From NCBI GenBank assembly GCA_951813855.1, contig OX638380.1, positions 2,992,876 through 3,056,875 on the forward strand: a stretch of 64,000 nt of DNA, given 5' to 3'. The notes under the pieces are model-generated. The model was not told the DNA's origin. It was given only the letters and a program-made list of their open reading frames with translations, and did no database searches. The DNA is from an uncultured Verrucomicrobiae bacterium (GTDB taxonomy: Bacteria; Verrucomicrobiota; Verrucomicrobiia; Limisphaerales; AAA164-E04). Positions 55,801-64,000 of the stretch are shown here, piece by piece; position 1 is the first letter of the stretch, and each line of letters begins with the position of its first letter. Both the position numbers and the translations under genes were made by a program.

Positions 55801-58800
55801 CCTTGAACGGGCATGCGGACTGGACTGAGTCCGAAGGCAAGGTGTTGCCGGTATTACCGGGCAACAATAAATACAAGTTCAGGGCGGTGTTTACGCCGAC
55901 CGATACCGTCAATTACGAAGGGAACAGCAAGGAGATCGAAGTAAAAGTGATCAAGCGGCCGCTGAATATCTACTTGAAGGATCAAACGGTCAATTACGGC
56001 GAGAGTCCGAGCTTGGACGTGAGCGAAGGCGGGAAAGCCGTTTCCTACGGCAAGTTCTGGTTTATCCACCGTGAAAACCAGAATTACAAGAAGTTGGTTC
56101 GCGGCCACAAGACTTCCGATATCTTCGAACGGCAGTTGATCTTGACGACCAACGTCGAGACCAACAGCGCGGTCGGCGGCGCCAACTACTACGTGGCGGT
56201 CAGCCAGTCGCCAACCCTGAACCAGGGTTTGGGGGCCAATTACGACCTCGAGGGGCACCCGGTCTTGGGCAAGGCGAATCTGTACGACGGGATCAGCCGG
56301 GACATGTCCGGCAATATCGTGACTACGGTCGGGACCAACATCAACGGTTTGGGCGCCGTCACTTCCTTGGCTTCCGATGTCGGTGACGTCTACCGCTATA
56401 AAACCACGGCGAATCAGCGAAGAGTCGACAGGCAGCCGGAAAGGGTATTCGTGCCCGATTTGGACGAATACGGCCGGCTTCAGTATACTGAAGAGGGAGA
56501 GGTAAGGACCAAAGAGGCCAACAAACAGGGCCTGACGCAGATCTTTGCGGGCAAGGTGACGGTCAACGCCGGAACGTTGAACATCCGCGCCTCGGACTTG
56601 AAACGGGAAGGTAAGAACACCGCCCGGCTCGCCGAACGCTTGCCGAAGGACGGATTCGAGTACTCGGGTTACAGCCAGCCGATGGAATATCCCGCAGCCG
56701 ACGTGGGAGCCAACCGTTATTTGCTGGACGTCAAATCCGGCGATTTGAAGAACGGGGAAACCTTGGATCAGGTCTTGGCCACGAGCTTCCAGATCACTTC
56801 TCCCGGCCCGATCAGCACCAACTACGGATCCTATGTCATCACGGTCAGCGGCGGCTCCGCAAACAATTACGTGATCAGCGTGCAGCCGGATTCCCGGTTT
56901 ACGATCCAGCCGGAAATTCTCTGGAGCGTGGAACCGATCGAGTACGGCACGGCGTTGGCGGCCATTCATTTCGAAGCCGCTCCGGCGGACGATCGCGAGC
57001 AGGGCACGTTCTGGAACGATCAGGAAGGGATGCACCTGCCGGCCGGCGAACAACGGTTGCACGCCGTGTTCCGGTTGGGCGACGTGACGGAGACCAACGC
57101 CAACAACCTGGACGCCTTCGACGTCTATCGATCGATCATGGTCACCAAGAAGGATCTGACGATTACGGTCGACGATTACTTCAGCGATATCGGCAGGGAA
57201 ATGTCGGTGACCAATTTCAGCGTCACCTACGACGGCTTGGTGGCCGGCGATACGCCGACCGACCTGGCCGGCGAGATCCGTTACCGGATTTACGACGACC
57301 AGAACACCGAGTGGGACGTCGAGGAGATCGCTAACGCTCCCTTGGGTACCTATCGGGTGTCGGCGGAATACCGGGATAATTACCAGCCCGAGAATTACAA
57401 CGTCACCTTCCAGGACGGACGGCTCCTTATCGTGAAGAAGACGGCCCAAGTGGAATTGGCCGGCTTGAGGAACGATTACGACGGCACCATGAAAATGCCG
57501 ATGGCGACCACCGACCCGGCTGAAGTGAACGGGATGAAACTGATGGTCGACCTGTCTTACAGCGAGATTATGTCGAGCGAGGTTTCGTTGGATTCTCTTC
57601 CCGACATGAGCGTGGTCACCAACCTGGTCCTGGTCACTAACCTGGTACTGGTCACCAACATGGTCGACGGGGTCGATGTCGTGAGCACCAATGACATGGT
57701 GGTCACCAATTACGTCGCAATGAGCCTGCCGGACGTGGATCCCGACGATTTCGTCACTGGGGAAGAAATGACCGAGGCCCCGGTCGAGGCCGGATATTAC
57801 CTGGTGCGGGCCGAAGTGAGGGACGAGAGGTATCAAGGCAGCCGCCTCATGGTCTTGGGCATCATGCGCCCGAACGTCGTGATCACCATTTCGGATCTGG
57901 AATACACCTATGACGGCATGGCCAAGATGGCGACGGTAACGACCGATCCGGCCGGCTTGAACGTCGCAGTGACCTACGACGACGGCATGGAAGCGCCGGT
58001 CGAGGTCGGCGAGTACAAAGTCATGGCGAGAGTCGACGTCTTGGGTTATTCCGGAATGGCCACGGCGACGCTGAATATCGGCAAGGCTACGGCGACGGTG
58101 ACCATCGATCCCGCCATGTTGAATCAGCACGTCAACCTCCTGAAGGCGGTGACGGCGACCGCCGATCCGGCGGAGTTGGAGGTGGCGATCACCTATGACG
58201 GCATGCCGACGTTGCCGGGTTCCTTGCCCGGAGACGAAATCGAAGTCGTGGCGATGGTCGTCAACAACGCTAGTTACGAGGGTTCGGTCACCAATACCCT
58301 GACGGTCCTGAAGGGATTCCAGACGATCGCCGCCAGCGACACGGCTTTCTGGGAGAAGCACACCATGATGGGCGTGGCGACCAATCTGTTCCTGCATGCC
58401 TACTCGGTAGAATTCCCGGCCTTGCCGATCACTTACGAGTTGGCGGCCGAACCGAATCCCGCGCTGGAAGGCGACCGGGGCCGGGCGACGCTCACGGGCA
58501 ACGTGCTGACGGTATCCATTCCCGGCATCATCGACGTGATCGCCCGGCAGGACGGCGATTCCTACTGGGGAGCCGCTCAAACCTACATCCCGGTGAAAGT
58601 CTTGGGCGAAGGCGCCGGATTCACCATTACGCTCGACGGTCTGGAGCAGGTCTACGACGGCATGCCCAAACCGGTAACCTATCTGACCGATCCGTCCGAA
58701 TTGAGCGACATCGTGCAAGTCACCTACGCCATGGAAGGCGAAACCCCGACCGAAACGGCTCCGACCGGAGCGGGCGAGTATCAGGTGACGGCGACGAGCA

Positions 58801-61800
58801 CCAATCCGGCCCGGCCGGCGACGGTCACCGGCATGCTGAAGATCGCCAAGGCTCCGGCCACGGTCACGCTGACCGCGGCCGACCTGACGCAGCCGTTCAA
58901 CCAGTTGACGGCTCCGGGATATACCACGATGCCTCAGATGGAGGGCGGCGAGGATCTCAGTACCACGCTGACCTACTCCTACGACGATATGGAGGACACT
59001 CTGGAGAACATCGCCGAGATGGGAGCGGAGCTGGTCGGCGGCGAGATCATGGTGGTCGCCGAAGTGATGGAGGACAACTATCTGGGCAGCGCGACCAACA
59101 AGATCATGGTCGGCAAGGGCGTCCAGACGATTGCTGTCGTCAACGAAGCGGGGTATCAACCCTGGTCGCAGGAGTTGGGCCCGGAACTGCCTTCGTTATT
59201 CATTCCGTTGTTGGCTAACGCTTCTTCCGGCCTCACGCCGGTGTCCTACGAAGTGACCGGCGCCCCCGGCGCGACCGGAACCGCTTCCTTGGTGGGCATC
59301 GGCATCATGCGGGTGACCCAACCGGGCGACATCACCGTCAGGGCCATGCAGGCCGGCGACGACAATTGGGAAGCGGCCGAGTACGAGTTCACGGTGACGG
59401 TCGGCGGCGAATACCAGCCGGCCGCCGTCAGCTTGGTGGCTAGCAGCCTGACTCATACCTACGACGGCACCGCCAAGATGGCTCTGGCCGAAACCACCCC
59501 GCGGAATCTGCAGGTGGATATCACCTACGACGGTTCCGCCGAGGCTCCGACCGACGCCGGGACGTACGAGGTGGTCGCGACCATCAACGATCCGATCCAT
59601 TCCGGTTCGATCACCGGCTCCCTGACCATCGACAAGGCCGTGGCGACGGTGACCTTGGACGAAGCGACTCTGACCCAAGCGGTCAACGGTCTGGTCGACG
59701 TGGCGTTCACGACCGACCCGGCGATGCTGGCTTCAGATGTCATGGTGACTTACGGCGGCATGGCCGAAATGCCGGGGAATCTGGCGGCTTCGATCGGGGA
59801 TCACGCCGTGGTCGCCAAGATCGAGAACGACAACTATCTGGGCGAGGCCATGGGCATCTTGACGGTGACCAAGGCCGAGCAAGCGGTAACGGTCAGCAAT
59901 CCGGCGGGTTATTTGCCTTGGCCGGTGCAGCTGGACGGCGTGGCCGTGTCCATTCCGCTGTTGGCTACGGCCGGCACCAACGACGTGACCTTCATGGTCA
60001 GGGATCCTTCTCCCAGCGGCGGTATGCCTGCCGAACCCGGCGAAGATGGCGATGGCGATGGCGATGGCGAGGAAACCGTGAGGTGGGTCACGATGTCCGA
60101 GGGTTACGTGGAGATCCAGAACGGCAATATCCTGGTAGCCTACATCCGGGGCGACTTCATGATCCGGGCGTCCACGATGGGCGACGACTACTGGCAAGCG
60201 GCCGAGACGGTATTCACGGTAACGGTGACCGGCAGCGCGGACGTGCCGATCGCTCCGCCCGAGTTGACCTTGAGCGATTTGGCCCACGTCTACGACGGCA
60301 TGGCGAAATCGGCGACGTTGACGACCGATCCGATGGACTTGACGGCGACGATCACTTACGACGGCGCCATGGAGGCTCCGGTCGACGCCGGCAGCTACGA
60401 AGTCGTAGCGATGGTGGATTCCGGACGTTACCAGGCGACGATTACCAATACCCTGGAGATCGCCAAGGCCATGGCGACGATCGGGTTCGATATGGATACG
60501 TTGAGCCAAGTCAAGACCGAGGTGAAGGCAGTAGGCGTCACGACCGATCCGGAGACGTTAGCCGACAGCGTTATGTTGACCTACGGCGGCAACGCGGAGT
60601 TGCCGACCGAGGTCGGCGAGTACGAAGTCATGGCTTCGATCGATCACCTGAACTACGAGGGCAGCGCCACGGCCACCTTGGAAGTGGTTCGGGTGCCTCA
60701 GGTGATCACCGTGCCTGACTTGGCTTCCTACAATCCGTGGCCGATCATGATGGAAGGCGTGCCGTTGCAGATTCCGCTCAACGCCATAACCACTTCCGAA
60801 GAGGGTTCGGGCGATCCGTCCTTGATCACCTTCGAGATCGACGACACGCAGGGAGCCCAAAACCGTGGCTTGGGCACGATCATGGACAACAACATCCTCC
60901 AAGTGACCAAGACCGGCGTGATTCACGTCGTGGCCAGGCATCCCGGTGACGAAACCCACTGGGCTCCAGGCGAATTGACCTTCACCGTGGAGGTGAACGG
61001 CCAAGACGTCGTGATCCGGGAAGTTCAGATCATCTTGAGCAATCTGGGCCAAATCTACGACGGCACGCCCAAGTCGGTGGAGGTCCAGACCGAGCCCAAG
61101 GGCTTGAAGACCGTGGTGACCTACGACGGCAGCGAAGAGTTCCCGGTCGAAACCGGCAGCTACGTGGTCAAGGCGGTCGTCGACGACGATCCGATCTTCG
61201 CCGGCTCGGTCGAGGGCACGTTGGTGATCATCGGCGCGGAAGTGAATGCCTTCAGCTTCGTTCCGGAAACGTTGAGCCAACCGATCAACGAGTTCAAGCC
61301 GGTGGAAGTGATGACCGACCCGGCGGATCTGGAAGTGGTGATCACCTACGACGGCAAGACCGAATTGCCGACGGAAGTGCGCGATTACTCGTTGGTGGCC
61401 GTGATCACCTCCCGCAACTGGTCGGGCCGGATTACCGGGTTCTTGACGGTAGAGAAGAAAACGCCCCACCTGAAGGTGACTAACCAGGCGTCCTATTCTC
61501 CGTGGCGCATCGAGATGAATCGGCAACCGTTGTCGATCCCGTTGTATACTCAAACGGACGATCCGGCCTTGCAGGTGATCTACTCCGTAGTCTCGGGCGA
61601 AGCGACCGTCAATAACACTACCCAACCGGCGGTGTTGGTCGTGAACCAGCCCGGCGACATCGTGGTGGCGGCCCGCACGGTGGAAACGCCCGAATGGCAG
61701 TCGGAAGAGGTCCAGTTCACGGTCACGGTCAACGGTCTGGGGATCGCGGTTCCGGGAACCATTACGCTGAGCGATACCACGCAAGTGTACGGCGGAGTTG

Positions 61801-62693
61801 CCCGGATGGTGGCGGTCGAAACCGATCCGGCCGGGTTGAACACCACGGTGACCTACAACGGCAGTCCGAACGCGCCGGTCAACGCCGGCACCTACGCGGT
61901 AGTCGTTACGATCGACGACGAGGCCTATACCGGCACGCAAACCGGCACCTTGGAGATCACTCGGGCGGAAGCCGGATTGGTCTTGGATCCCGCTTCCCTG
62001 TCTCAGGTGGTGACTGCCATTAACCCGGTGACAGCGACGACGTTCCCGGCGGGCTTGGCGGTGAGGATTACCTATAACGGCACCGAAACCCTGCCGACCG
62101 ACGTCGGAGACTACGAGGTCGTCGCCAGCGTCGACGAAGACAACTGGATGCGGGAAGTGACCGCTACTTTGACCATCGGCAAGGGCGATCAGACGATCTC
62201 GGTCACCAACCTGGAAGGTTACCAGCCTTGGCCGGTGAAGATGACGGGCGAGCCGATCGAGATTCCGCTCAACGCCATCTCCGATTCCGGCTTGGCGGTG
62301 ACCTTCTCGATCGAGTCCGACGACGCCGATATCGAAGGTGCCGTGCTGACGGTGAGGCAACCCGGCGATTACACCGTCATGGTCATGCAGGCGGGCAACA
62401 ACAACTGGAACTCGGCCGAGACGACCTTTACCGTCACGGTAGAGGGCGAAGGCGTGCCGACCATTGCGCCGCAGTTGTCGTTCTCGACGCTCAACGAAGC
62501 CGGCTTGACGGTTAACGTGACCGGCACGCCGAACACCACGGTGGCGATCTTGGCGACCGACGACTTGATTAACGGCGAGTACACGGTCGTGGAAACGGTG
62601 GATCTGGACGAGAACGGCGGCGGCTGGAAGGTGTTGGCGACCGTCGGAACCGCCCGGTTTTTCAAGGCCGCTTTCCACCAGCCCGAAGGGTAG
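49842..62693 (+). CDS. Giant secreted MBG/YDG-repeat protein (~4,283 aa)
   Basis: Start ATG 49842 is chosen because a signal peptide follows (hydrophobic residues 13-31, cleavage near AIGQA). The frame runs 12.85 kb without a break. Order of parts: an MBG-like first domain; cadherin-like domains (about residues 385-850; LAAYFNDPDSGDTLTYAIEG, YFVDYDDTPLDISVTV); many MBG/YDG-type domains (IRRYGDNNP-like motifs, KKPVTLVIENVTRRYGD); and from ~2530 to ~4200 seven YDG-led units (57441-62450). A low-complexity VVTN/LVLVTN stretch lies near residue 2590 and a DGDGDGDG stretch near 3405. The end (TVNVTGTPNTTVAILATDD ... RFFKAAF) is a separate domain. No cell-wall anchor or PEP-CTERM motif. Probably an exported adhesin or matrix protein. 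A strong terminator follows. Confidence 0.9.
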   Translation: MNKNTDTSLWSRGLAVLLLLSCSLVNIAIGQAVEIEWDAPDAIEYGTPLSSVQLDAKLLNAGGTELTTASADIVYRWSAPSVPRILQDFHHDADMADKGADGNGFPQLVKGYVATGTGTGYRTTDATAYDLSFEVDESIGLPTLTGTVGEVSRETAVTTVMAGITSIVEKSVHVVTNLYESNDADTDFAALVNGEVPLAADGATPADTILGYQRVARTKRTVRGTYDWLYLDAGTHRIQASYAGLNPVTVDLTVNKKPLTLVIGTTNSDYGDDNFTGWDADKDAKYPDGRTLYVTNNNGIVVTRVPKTTYSVDAGTVQSGTFDTEMGKASADFIGTVRQTHEVFEYRQIANKTDGGATGVLAGPYKTETTVTEFDFMEPDNSAPMAVGLPPYQLVHNVDSDDVPGYDPNEDGDHVIDLAAYFNDPDSGDTLTYAIEGVEGVDYEETAPPADSVTGSGASATPGVVARTIGSVLEIRGVPGWGFGSGRIVVSATDALGSGMKAYQTIYYTLYDENSVNYPPHIKVGIPDKEIGIGDEVYLSLMDYFVDYDDTPLDISVTVDDSGGSSIGTAYSGGILTITGQELGTAHVNVTASNSFGTGTAKAVQRIKVMVVTGEDNHVPEPYTLSGGIGGTNTVYISSTLAIAADDGPPPVVHQGVTNTIDMSMYFTKDQDGDDLEYALGMRVDGDAASTNYVYSINETTGLLTVTVNDTTGSVDSSRFVTVTDGTGISEPVYLKVEATDDAATSIPSVVTDAVPGTQRLAAGGTYTSTDVGEWFDYVDPVISFVVDDPGKILELSTETNYAYAGDTGILTISAKEGKAGKVDVLAIGASDVDFNSETTRFAGHRFTLLFGDVRDYDVPLPKGGDPDFLEYSVVEAKDEELKYSGEGVTITGLQRDETYRALLEGHDHLASNNEQLVTTEIKLRVKRYTDNDRTKPVRNNDDVFRGHPVGTRAKVSIEGDNPAFKNYSVQSVTDGELLVTKATISLTGKSVEKVYGDHIEENPGGMLNPVLVEGPGAFKDDPFNHGNNFRFGEAKIQEYYQTDTAALTANGSAGTYDIVFYMNTSAVNQNVLNNYNISVADGRVTVVPRTYNLALAECAPGDARSVVNRIYGRGNPAQHGILVENPAPHMVMDKRSAVSTNMVDGEYLMTYRLEDLRANFFATPPALTGVKDAVPASGSDLTFDLEFSQGVPNSSNYSFGEVRYGLSGVHDPGTESYRMKVVKSRIRMVLQDSGSVVNADRVDALVKPIGALTQDVNFADGTLKTNAYRNVIDIDYSSVTDNLDTLGTYFIRYADSVAASSANYTFIWEGTDRTSDGAVFRDPDMGYPNGRSSYYVMQQSVRIDWTPPPTVVFGDRFGADLDAVFRHPATDSLVELGTTPLALGADYLVRYAIGTGGESYVIKQDGTGLAQGETTTPGRTVQSAEVYHRLWVGKEYELEVRFMLTERALADDDLSDLGFGGWTPEVPTVSRQRSRVRVTPREITVTPQTLQWGVGSGLPLPADYRLTYTGLPGAHYLDGNLLPSEVDTDNSGTTVQPIRNNTDRSTLLDAFTALEVDATNLSFSNNAPAAAIVGSRYPNTAVGLAARRGNVTFVYQSGELLFKERKVLISWPGGLAAIEYGTVLTKAAQLNAVITPADAEGTLIYEIEGKEVMTGDIPGAGTNAITAKFIAAAGSNYANSDPVTKNLVVNKKPVTLVIENVTRRYGDNNPGFTVLGLTNILSGDLGGAQGFTYSAAATGVGERSNTGSYPGAITLSLVDANSKLDNYALTIQPGDITITNRPITIRPANRSLDKDDNPTFELNDFRTTSTPGYFPSARVVVDNLPGFEQTRFERYDNQAKKQGPRHTESWNAFKGAFNVRLATDALPGGLEIGESHDIWMASVVLDVDFADNYDITQETNVGGLTVSKRKPTIEWGSVRDIMYGRNIKNLAKVDNALNGRGSIGIANANTKDGNVFKNPDLTADVDFFDARAKYDGQDVPGSFAYSLNGHADWTESEGKVLPVLPGNNKYKFRAVFTPTDTVNYEGNSKEIEVKVIKRPLNIYLKDQTVNYGESPSLDVSEGGKAVSYGKFWFIHRENQNYKKLVRGHKTSDIFERQLILTTNVETNSAVGGANYYVAVSQSPTLNQGLGANYDLEGHPVLGKANLYDGISRDMSGNIVTTVGTNINGLGAVTSLASDVGDVYRYKTTANQRRVDRQPERVFVPDLDEYGRLQYTEEGEVRTKEANKQGLTQIFAGKVTVNAGTLNIRASDLKREGKNTARLAERLPKDGFEYSGYSQPMEYPAADVGANRYLLDVKSGDLKNGETLDQVLATSFQITSPGPISTNYGSYVITVSGGSANNYVISVQPDSRFTIQPEILWSVEPIEYGTALAAIHFEAAPADDREQGTFWNDQEGMHLPAGEQRLHAVFRLGDVTETNANNLDAFDVYRSIMVTKKDLTITVDDYFSDIGREMSVTNFSVTYDGLVAGDTPTDLAGEIRYRIYDDQNTEWDVEEIANAPLGTYRVSAEYRDNYQPENYNVTFQDGRLLIVKKTAQVELAGLRNDYDGTMKMPMATTDPAEVNGMKLMVDLSYSEIMSSEVSLDSLPDMSVVTNLVLVTNLVLVTNMVDGVDVVSTNDMVVTNYVAMSLPDVDPDDFVTGEEMTEAPVEAGYYLVRAEVRDERYQGSRLMVLGIMRPNVVITISDLEYTYDGMAKMATVTTDPAGLNVAVTYDDGMEAPVEVGEYKVMARVDVLGYSGMATATLNIGKATATVTIDPAMLNQHVNLLKAVTATADPAELEVAITYDGMPTLPGSLPGDEIEVVAMVVNNASYEGSVTNTLTVLKGFQTIAASDTAFWEKHTMMGVATNLFLHAYSVEFPALPITYELAAEPNPALEGDRGRATLTGNVLTVSIPGIIDVIARQDGDSYWGAAQTYIPVKVLGEGAGFTITLDGLEQVYDGMPKPVTYLTDPSELSDIVQVTYAMEGETPTETAPTGAGEYQVTATSTNPARPATVTGMLKIAKAPATVTLTAADLTQPFNQLTAPGYTTMPQMEGGEDLSTTLTYSYDDMEDTLENIAEMGAELVGGEIMVVAEVMEDNYLGSATNKIMVGKGVQTIAVVNEAGYQPWSQELGPELPSLFIPLLANASSGLTPVSYEVTGAPGATGTASLVGIGIMRVTQPGDITVRAMQAGDDNWEAAEYEFTVTVGGEYQPAAVSLVASSLTHTYDGTAKMALAETTPRNLQVDITYDGSAEAPTDAGTYEVVATINDPIHSGSITGSLTIDKAVATVTLDEATLTQAVNGLVDVAFTTDPAMLASDVMVTYGGMAEMPGNLAASIGDHAVVAKIENDNYLGEAMGILTVTKAEQAVTVSNPAGYLPWPVQLDGVAVSIPLLATAGTNDVTFMVRDPSPSGGMPAEPGEDGDGDGDGEETVRWVTMSEGYVEIQNGNILVAYIRGDFMIRASTMGDDYWQAAETVFTVTVTGSADVPIAPPELTLSDLAHVYDGMAKSATLTTDPMDLTATITYDGAMEAPVDAGSYEVVAMVDSGRYQATITNTLEIAKAMATIGFDMDTLSQVKTEVKAVGVTTDPETLADSVMLTYGGNAELPTEVGEYEVMASIDHLNYEGSATATLEVVRVPQVITVPDLASYNPWPIMMEGVPLQIPLNAITTSEEGSGDPSLITFEIDDTQGAQNRGLGTIMDNNILQVTKTGVIHVVARHPGDETHWAPGELTFTVEVNGQDVVIREVQIILSNLGQIYDGTPKSVEVQTEPKGLKTVVTYDGSEEFPVETGSYVVKAVVDDDPIFAGSVEGTLVIIGAEVNAFSFVPETLSQPINEFKPVEVMTDPADLEVVITYDGKTELPTEVRDYSLVAVITSRNWSGRITGFLTVEKKTPHLKVTNQASYSPWRIEMNRQPLSIPLYTQTDDPALQVIYSVVSGEATVNNTTQPAVLVVNQPGDIVVAARTVETPEWQSEEVQFTVTVNGLGIAVPGTITLSDTTQVYGGVARMVAVETDPAGLNTTVTYNGSPNAPVNAGTYAVVVTIDDEAYTGTQTGTLEITRAEAGLVLDPASLSQVVTAINPVTATTFPAGLAVRITYNGTETLPTDVGDYEVVASVDEDNWMREVTATLTIGKGDQTISVTNLEGYQPWPVKMTGEPIEIPLNAISDSGLAVTFSIESDDADIEGAVLTVRQPGDYTVMVMQAGNNNWNSAETTFTVTVEGEGVPTIAPQLSFSTLNEAGLTVNVTGTPNTTVAILATDDLINGEYTVVETVDLDENGGGWKVLATVGTARFFKAAFHQPEG
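57441..62450 (+). repeat. Seven long repeat units in the C-terminal half of the giant protein
   Basis: Units begin at about 57441, 57873, 58618, 59422, 60256, 61024 and 61756; the first is short and the others are 700-840 bp. Each full unit has three blocks: a YDG block (TITLSDLxxVYDGMAK ... TYDGSxEAPVxAGxYxV), a TLxQ block (TYxGxxELPTEVGxYEV) and a GYxPWP block ending in GDxxWxxAExxFTVTVxG. Protein similarity between units is high, while the DNA differs widely, so they are old duplications kept by selection. Confidence 0.88.
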
Positions 62694-62729
62694 GAGCCGG
62701 ACCGTAAGATAACTCGGCAACTGTTTAGC

Positions 62730-62766
62730 GGCCGGGGTTCCCTGAAAAAGGGTTCCCCGGCCTTTA
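62730..62766 (+). terminator. Rho-independent terminator of the giant gene
   Basis: GGCCGGGG pairs with CCCCGGCC; inside this, CCC pairs with GGG across a small T/T internal loop, with loop TGAAAAA and TTTATT after the stem. It begins 36 bp after the stop codon. Confidence 0.88.
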
Positions 62767-64000
62767 TTGTGCCTGCTGCCCTAGGTTCGTTCCGAAAGAA
62801 CCCTCCCTTGAATTGGAGCGGAGCGGACGGTTATGGCCCGTCGATGATTTGAGCGAGTCGGGGTACGGCATCCTGACTCGATTTCGTCGGAGGTCGGGCG
62901 ATTGCGTGGTGATCTGGAAGTTATCGTAGTATCAAACAACCCGGACGAAATGTACTTGGATCGTGGAACCGTCGAACCGGTGTTTTCCGGAAATGATTTC
63001 GGGTGAGATTCTCCTGAACTCCGTTGAACCGATCTGAAGTCGAAAATCAATTCTGGGCCCAGCGTCTCAAATAGGCGAATTTGGCGGGAATTGGCGGCTG
63101 ACTTTGAAGGCTCGAGTAGTATCGCCCCAGAATGAACCGAATGGGTTAGGTTGATTTTCCGGTCAATCCCTCACAAAAGACGGTGGCTTGGGTAGCGGGG
63201 TTCGAACTAGATAAGCGTGTTATCGGTGACGATCACTTGGGAAAGAACGAATACGGTCATCTCCAATTCGACACCAGTACCACTCGGCTTGGCGAGTCAC
63301 TGGATTTGTCCAACTGCCAAGGGGGGCCCCTGAAGACTTGGTAGTGGTGGCCATCGATGTTGCCGGTCGGCAATAGTTTGATCGGCTGGACTGCGTGGTT
63401 GCGCCGCCTCCGTTTGTTGATCGAAGCTGGCAACCGGCAATAATTATCGCCCAGGGGCTCGCGGATGCCCTGAACTTGAAATACCGGCCTGACGTGGTAG
63501 AGAAGGGGATCTCAACTTGACCAGTGATGTTGTTTCCCGGATTATTTTGGTGAAAATCAATCGTTTTGTCCCACGCTTTCTTATATCGTGTTGGGTCGTT
63601 ATCCGGTGCGCTTTCGGTCTTTGAGGGTATCAATCAAGGAACTTTTTTTCCAAGTAGTTTGTTTCCAAGTAGCGTCAATGTCCTTGGGCTGGCGTTGTCA
63701 TGTCGGCAACGTTGTTATTTTCCACATTATTTCGGGAAATCGTGCGTTTATTTTTCAGTTTATTTTGGATAGTATCCGAGCTCGGCGGCCCTCCTGTGCG
63801 GCTGGGAGAGAGGTTACCGAGGAGTCTTCTTTCACCTTTAGGAAGATCCCTTTGGTCACCGGTAGAGGCTTCCTGAGTTCGGCACGGGAGGGTTGCTCGG
63901 AAGAATGCCTTTTCTGGGTAGGGGAGGAGTAGCGACAGTCGCCACAGGCGTAAGAAAAACCCGCGCGGTCAAAGGACCGCCGGACCACGGCAGGCATGCA
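62767..64000. other. Terminal region, no gene recognised
   Basis: Frames on both strands (for example minus 63220-63633, 137 aa; plus 63588-63932, 114 aa) have no similarity I can name. A perfect hairpin GCGGTCaaagGACCGC lies at 63965-63980. No tRNA could be folded around the GGTTCGAAC at 63198. The window may end before a neighbouring gene. Confidence 0.35.

Noticed and set aside
55854..59159. 1101-aa open frame on the minus strand
   Set aside because: It lies fully antisense to the giant gene. Its His/Arg/Asp/Val-rich translation is what complementary reading of Asp/Gly/Val/Thr-rich codons gives, and it has no domain pattern.
60558..62720. 720-aa open frame on the minus strand
   Set aside because: Antisense shadow of the YDG repeat units, with the same compositional cause as the 1101-aa frame.
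63188..63215. Possible tRNA suggested by GGTTCGAAC
   Set aside because: No acceptor stem, D-arm or anticodon arm can be built around the sequence.

Overview
The window looks like a chromosomal piece of a Gram-negative bacterium of the PVC group, most likely Verrucomicrobiota or a close relative. This rests on an EF-P without the usual loop lysine, a formylglycine-type sulfatase beside sugar-handling genes (SMP-30, ThuA, TIM-barrel isomerase, Gfo/Idh), a very large secreted MBG/YDG-repeat protein, and few clear Shine-Dalgarno sites. The taxonomic placement is inference; no rRNA or tRNA gene was seen.

Layout. 1-12.3 kb is mostly housekeeping and sugar metabolism: efp, larC and larB (nickel-pincer cofactor), a sugar isomerase/epimerase, a Fic AMP-transferase with a palindromic repeat block in its promoter region, a Tat-exported SMP-30 lactonase-like protein, an arylsulfatase, an O6-alkylguanine alkyltransferase, an RbsD/FucU mutarotase and a DASS anion transporter. 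12.3-18.3 kb is a scarred segment: a ~1.1 kb duplication gave one intact and one broken ThuA gene, interleaved with two decayed copies of a DUF4338-ISAs1 transposase; one of them appears to supply the last codons of a PEGA lipoprotein. 18.9-25.5 kb is a tripartite RND efflux operon (outer-membrane factor, membrane-fusion protein, permease) followed by a CX5R phosphatase/arsenate reductase. An ABC-F protein and a Gfo/Idh oxidoreductase follow.

29-43.6 kb is an accessory, defence-like island. It starts with an AT-rich two-gene module, an OLD-like AAA ATPase overlapping by ATGA a small PD-(D/E)XK-like protein. Next is an unrecognised 552-aa protein, then a tightly spaced set on the minus strand: DrmA-like helicase, DrmB (DUF1998) and a compact UvrD-like helicase. 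DrmA and DrmB are the DISARM core, but no methyltransferase and no DrmC phospholipase-D gene is present, so this looks like a DISARM-like variant. A large DDE transposase with a clear promoter closes the island.

43.7-49 kb holds no credible gene. It is an array of roughly 11-13 diverged ~0.37-0.5 kb tandem repeats. It leads into a single 12.85-kb gene for a ~4,283-aa exported protein with cadherin-like, MBG and YDG-type repeats, ended by a strong terminator. The last 1.2 kb has no recognisable gene.
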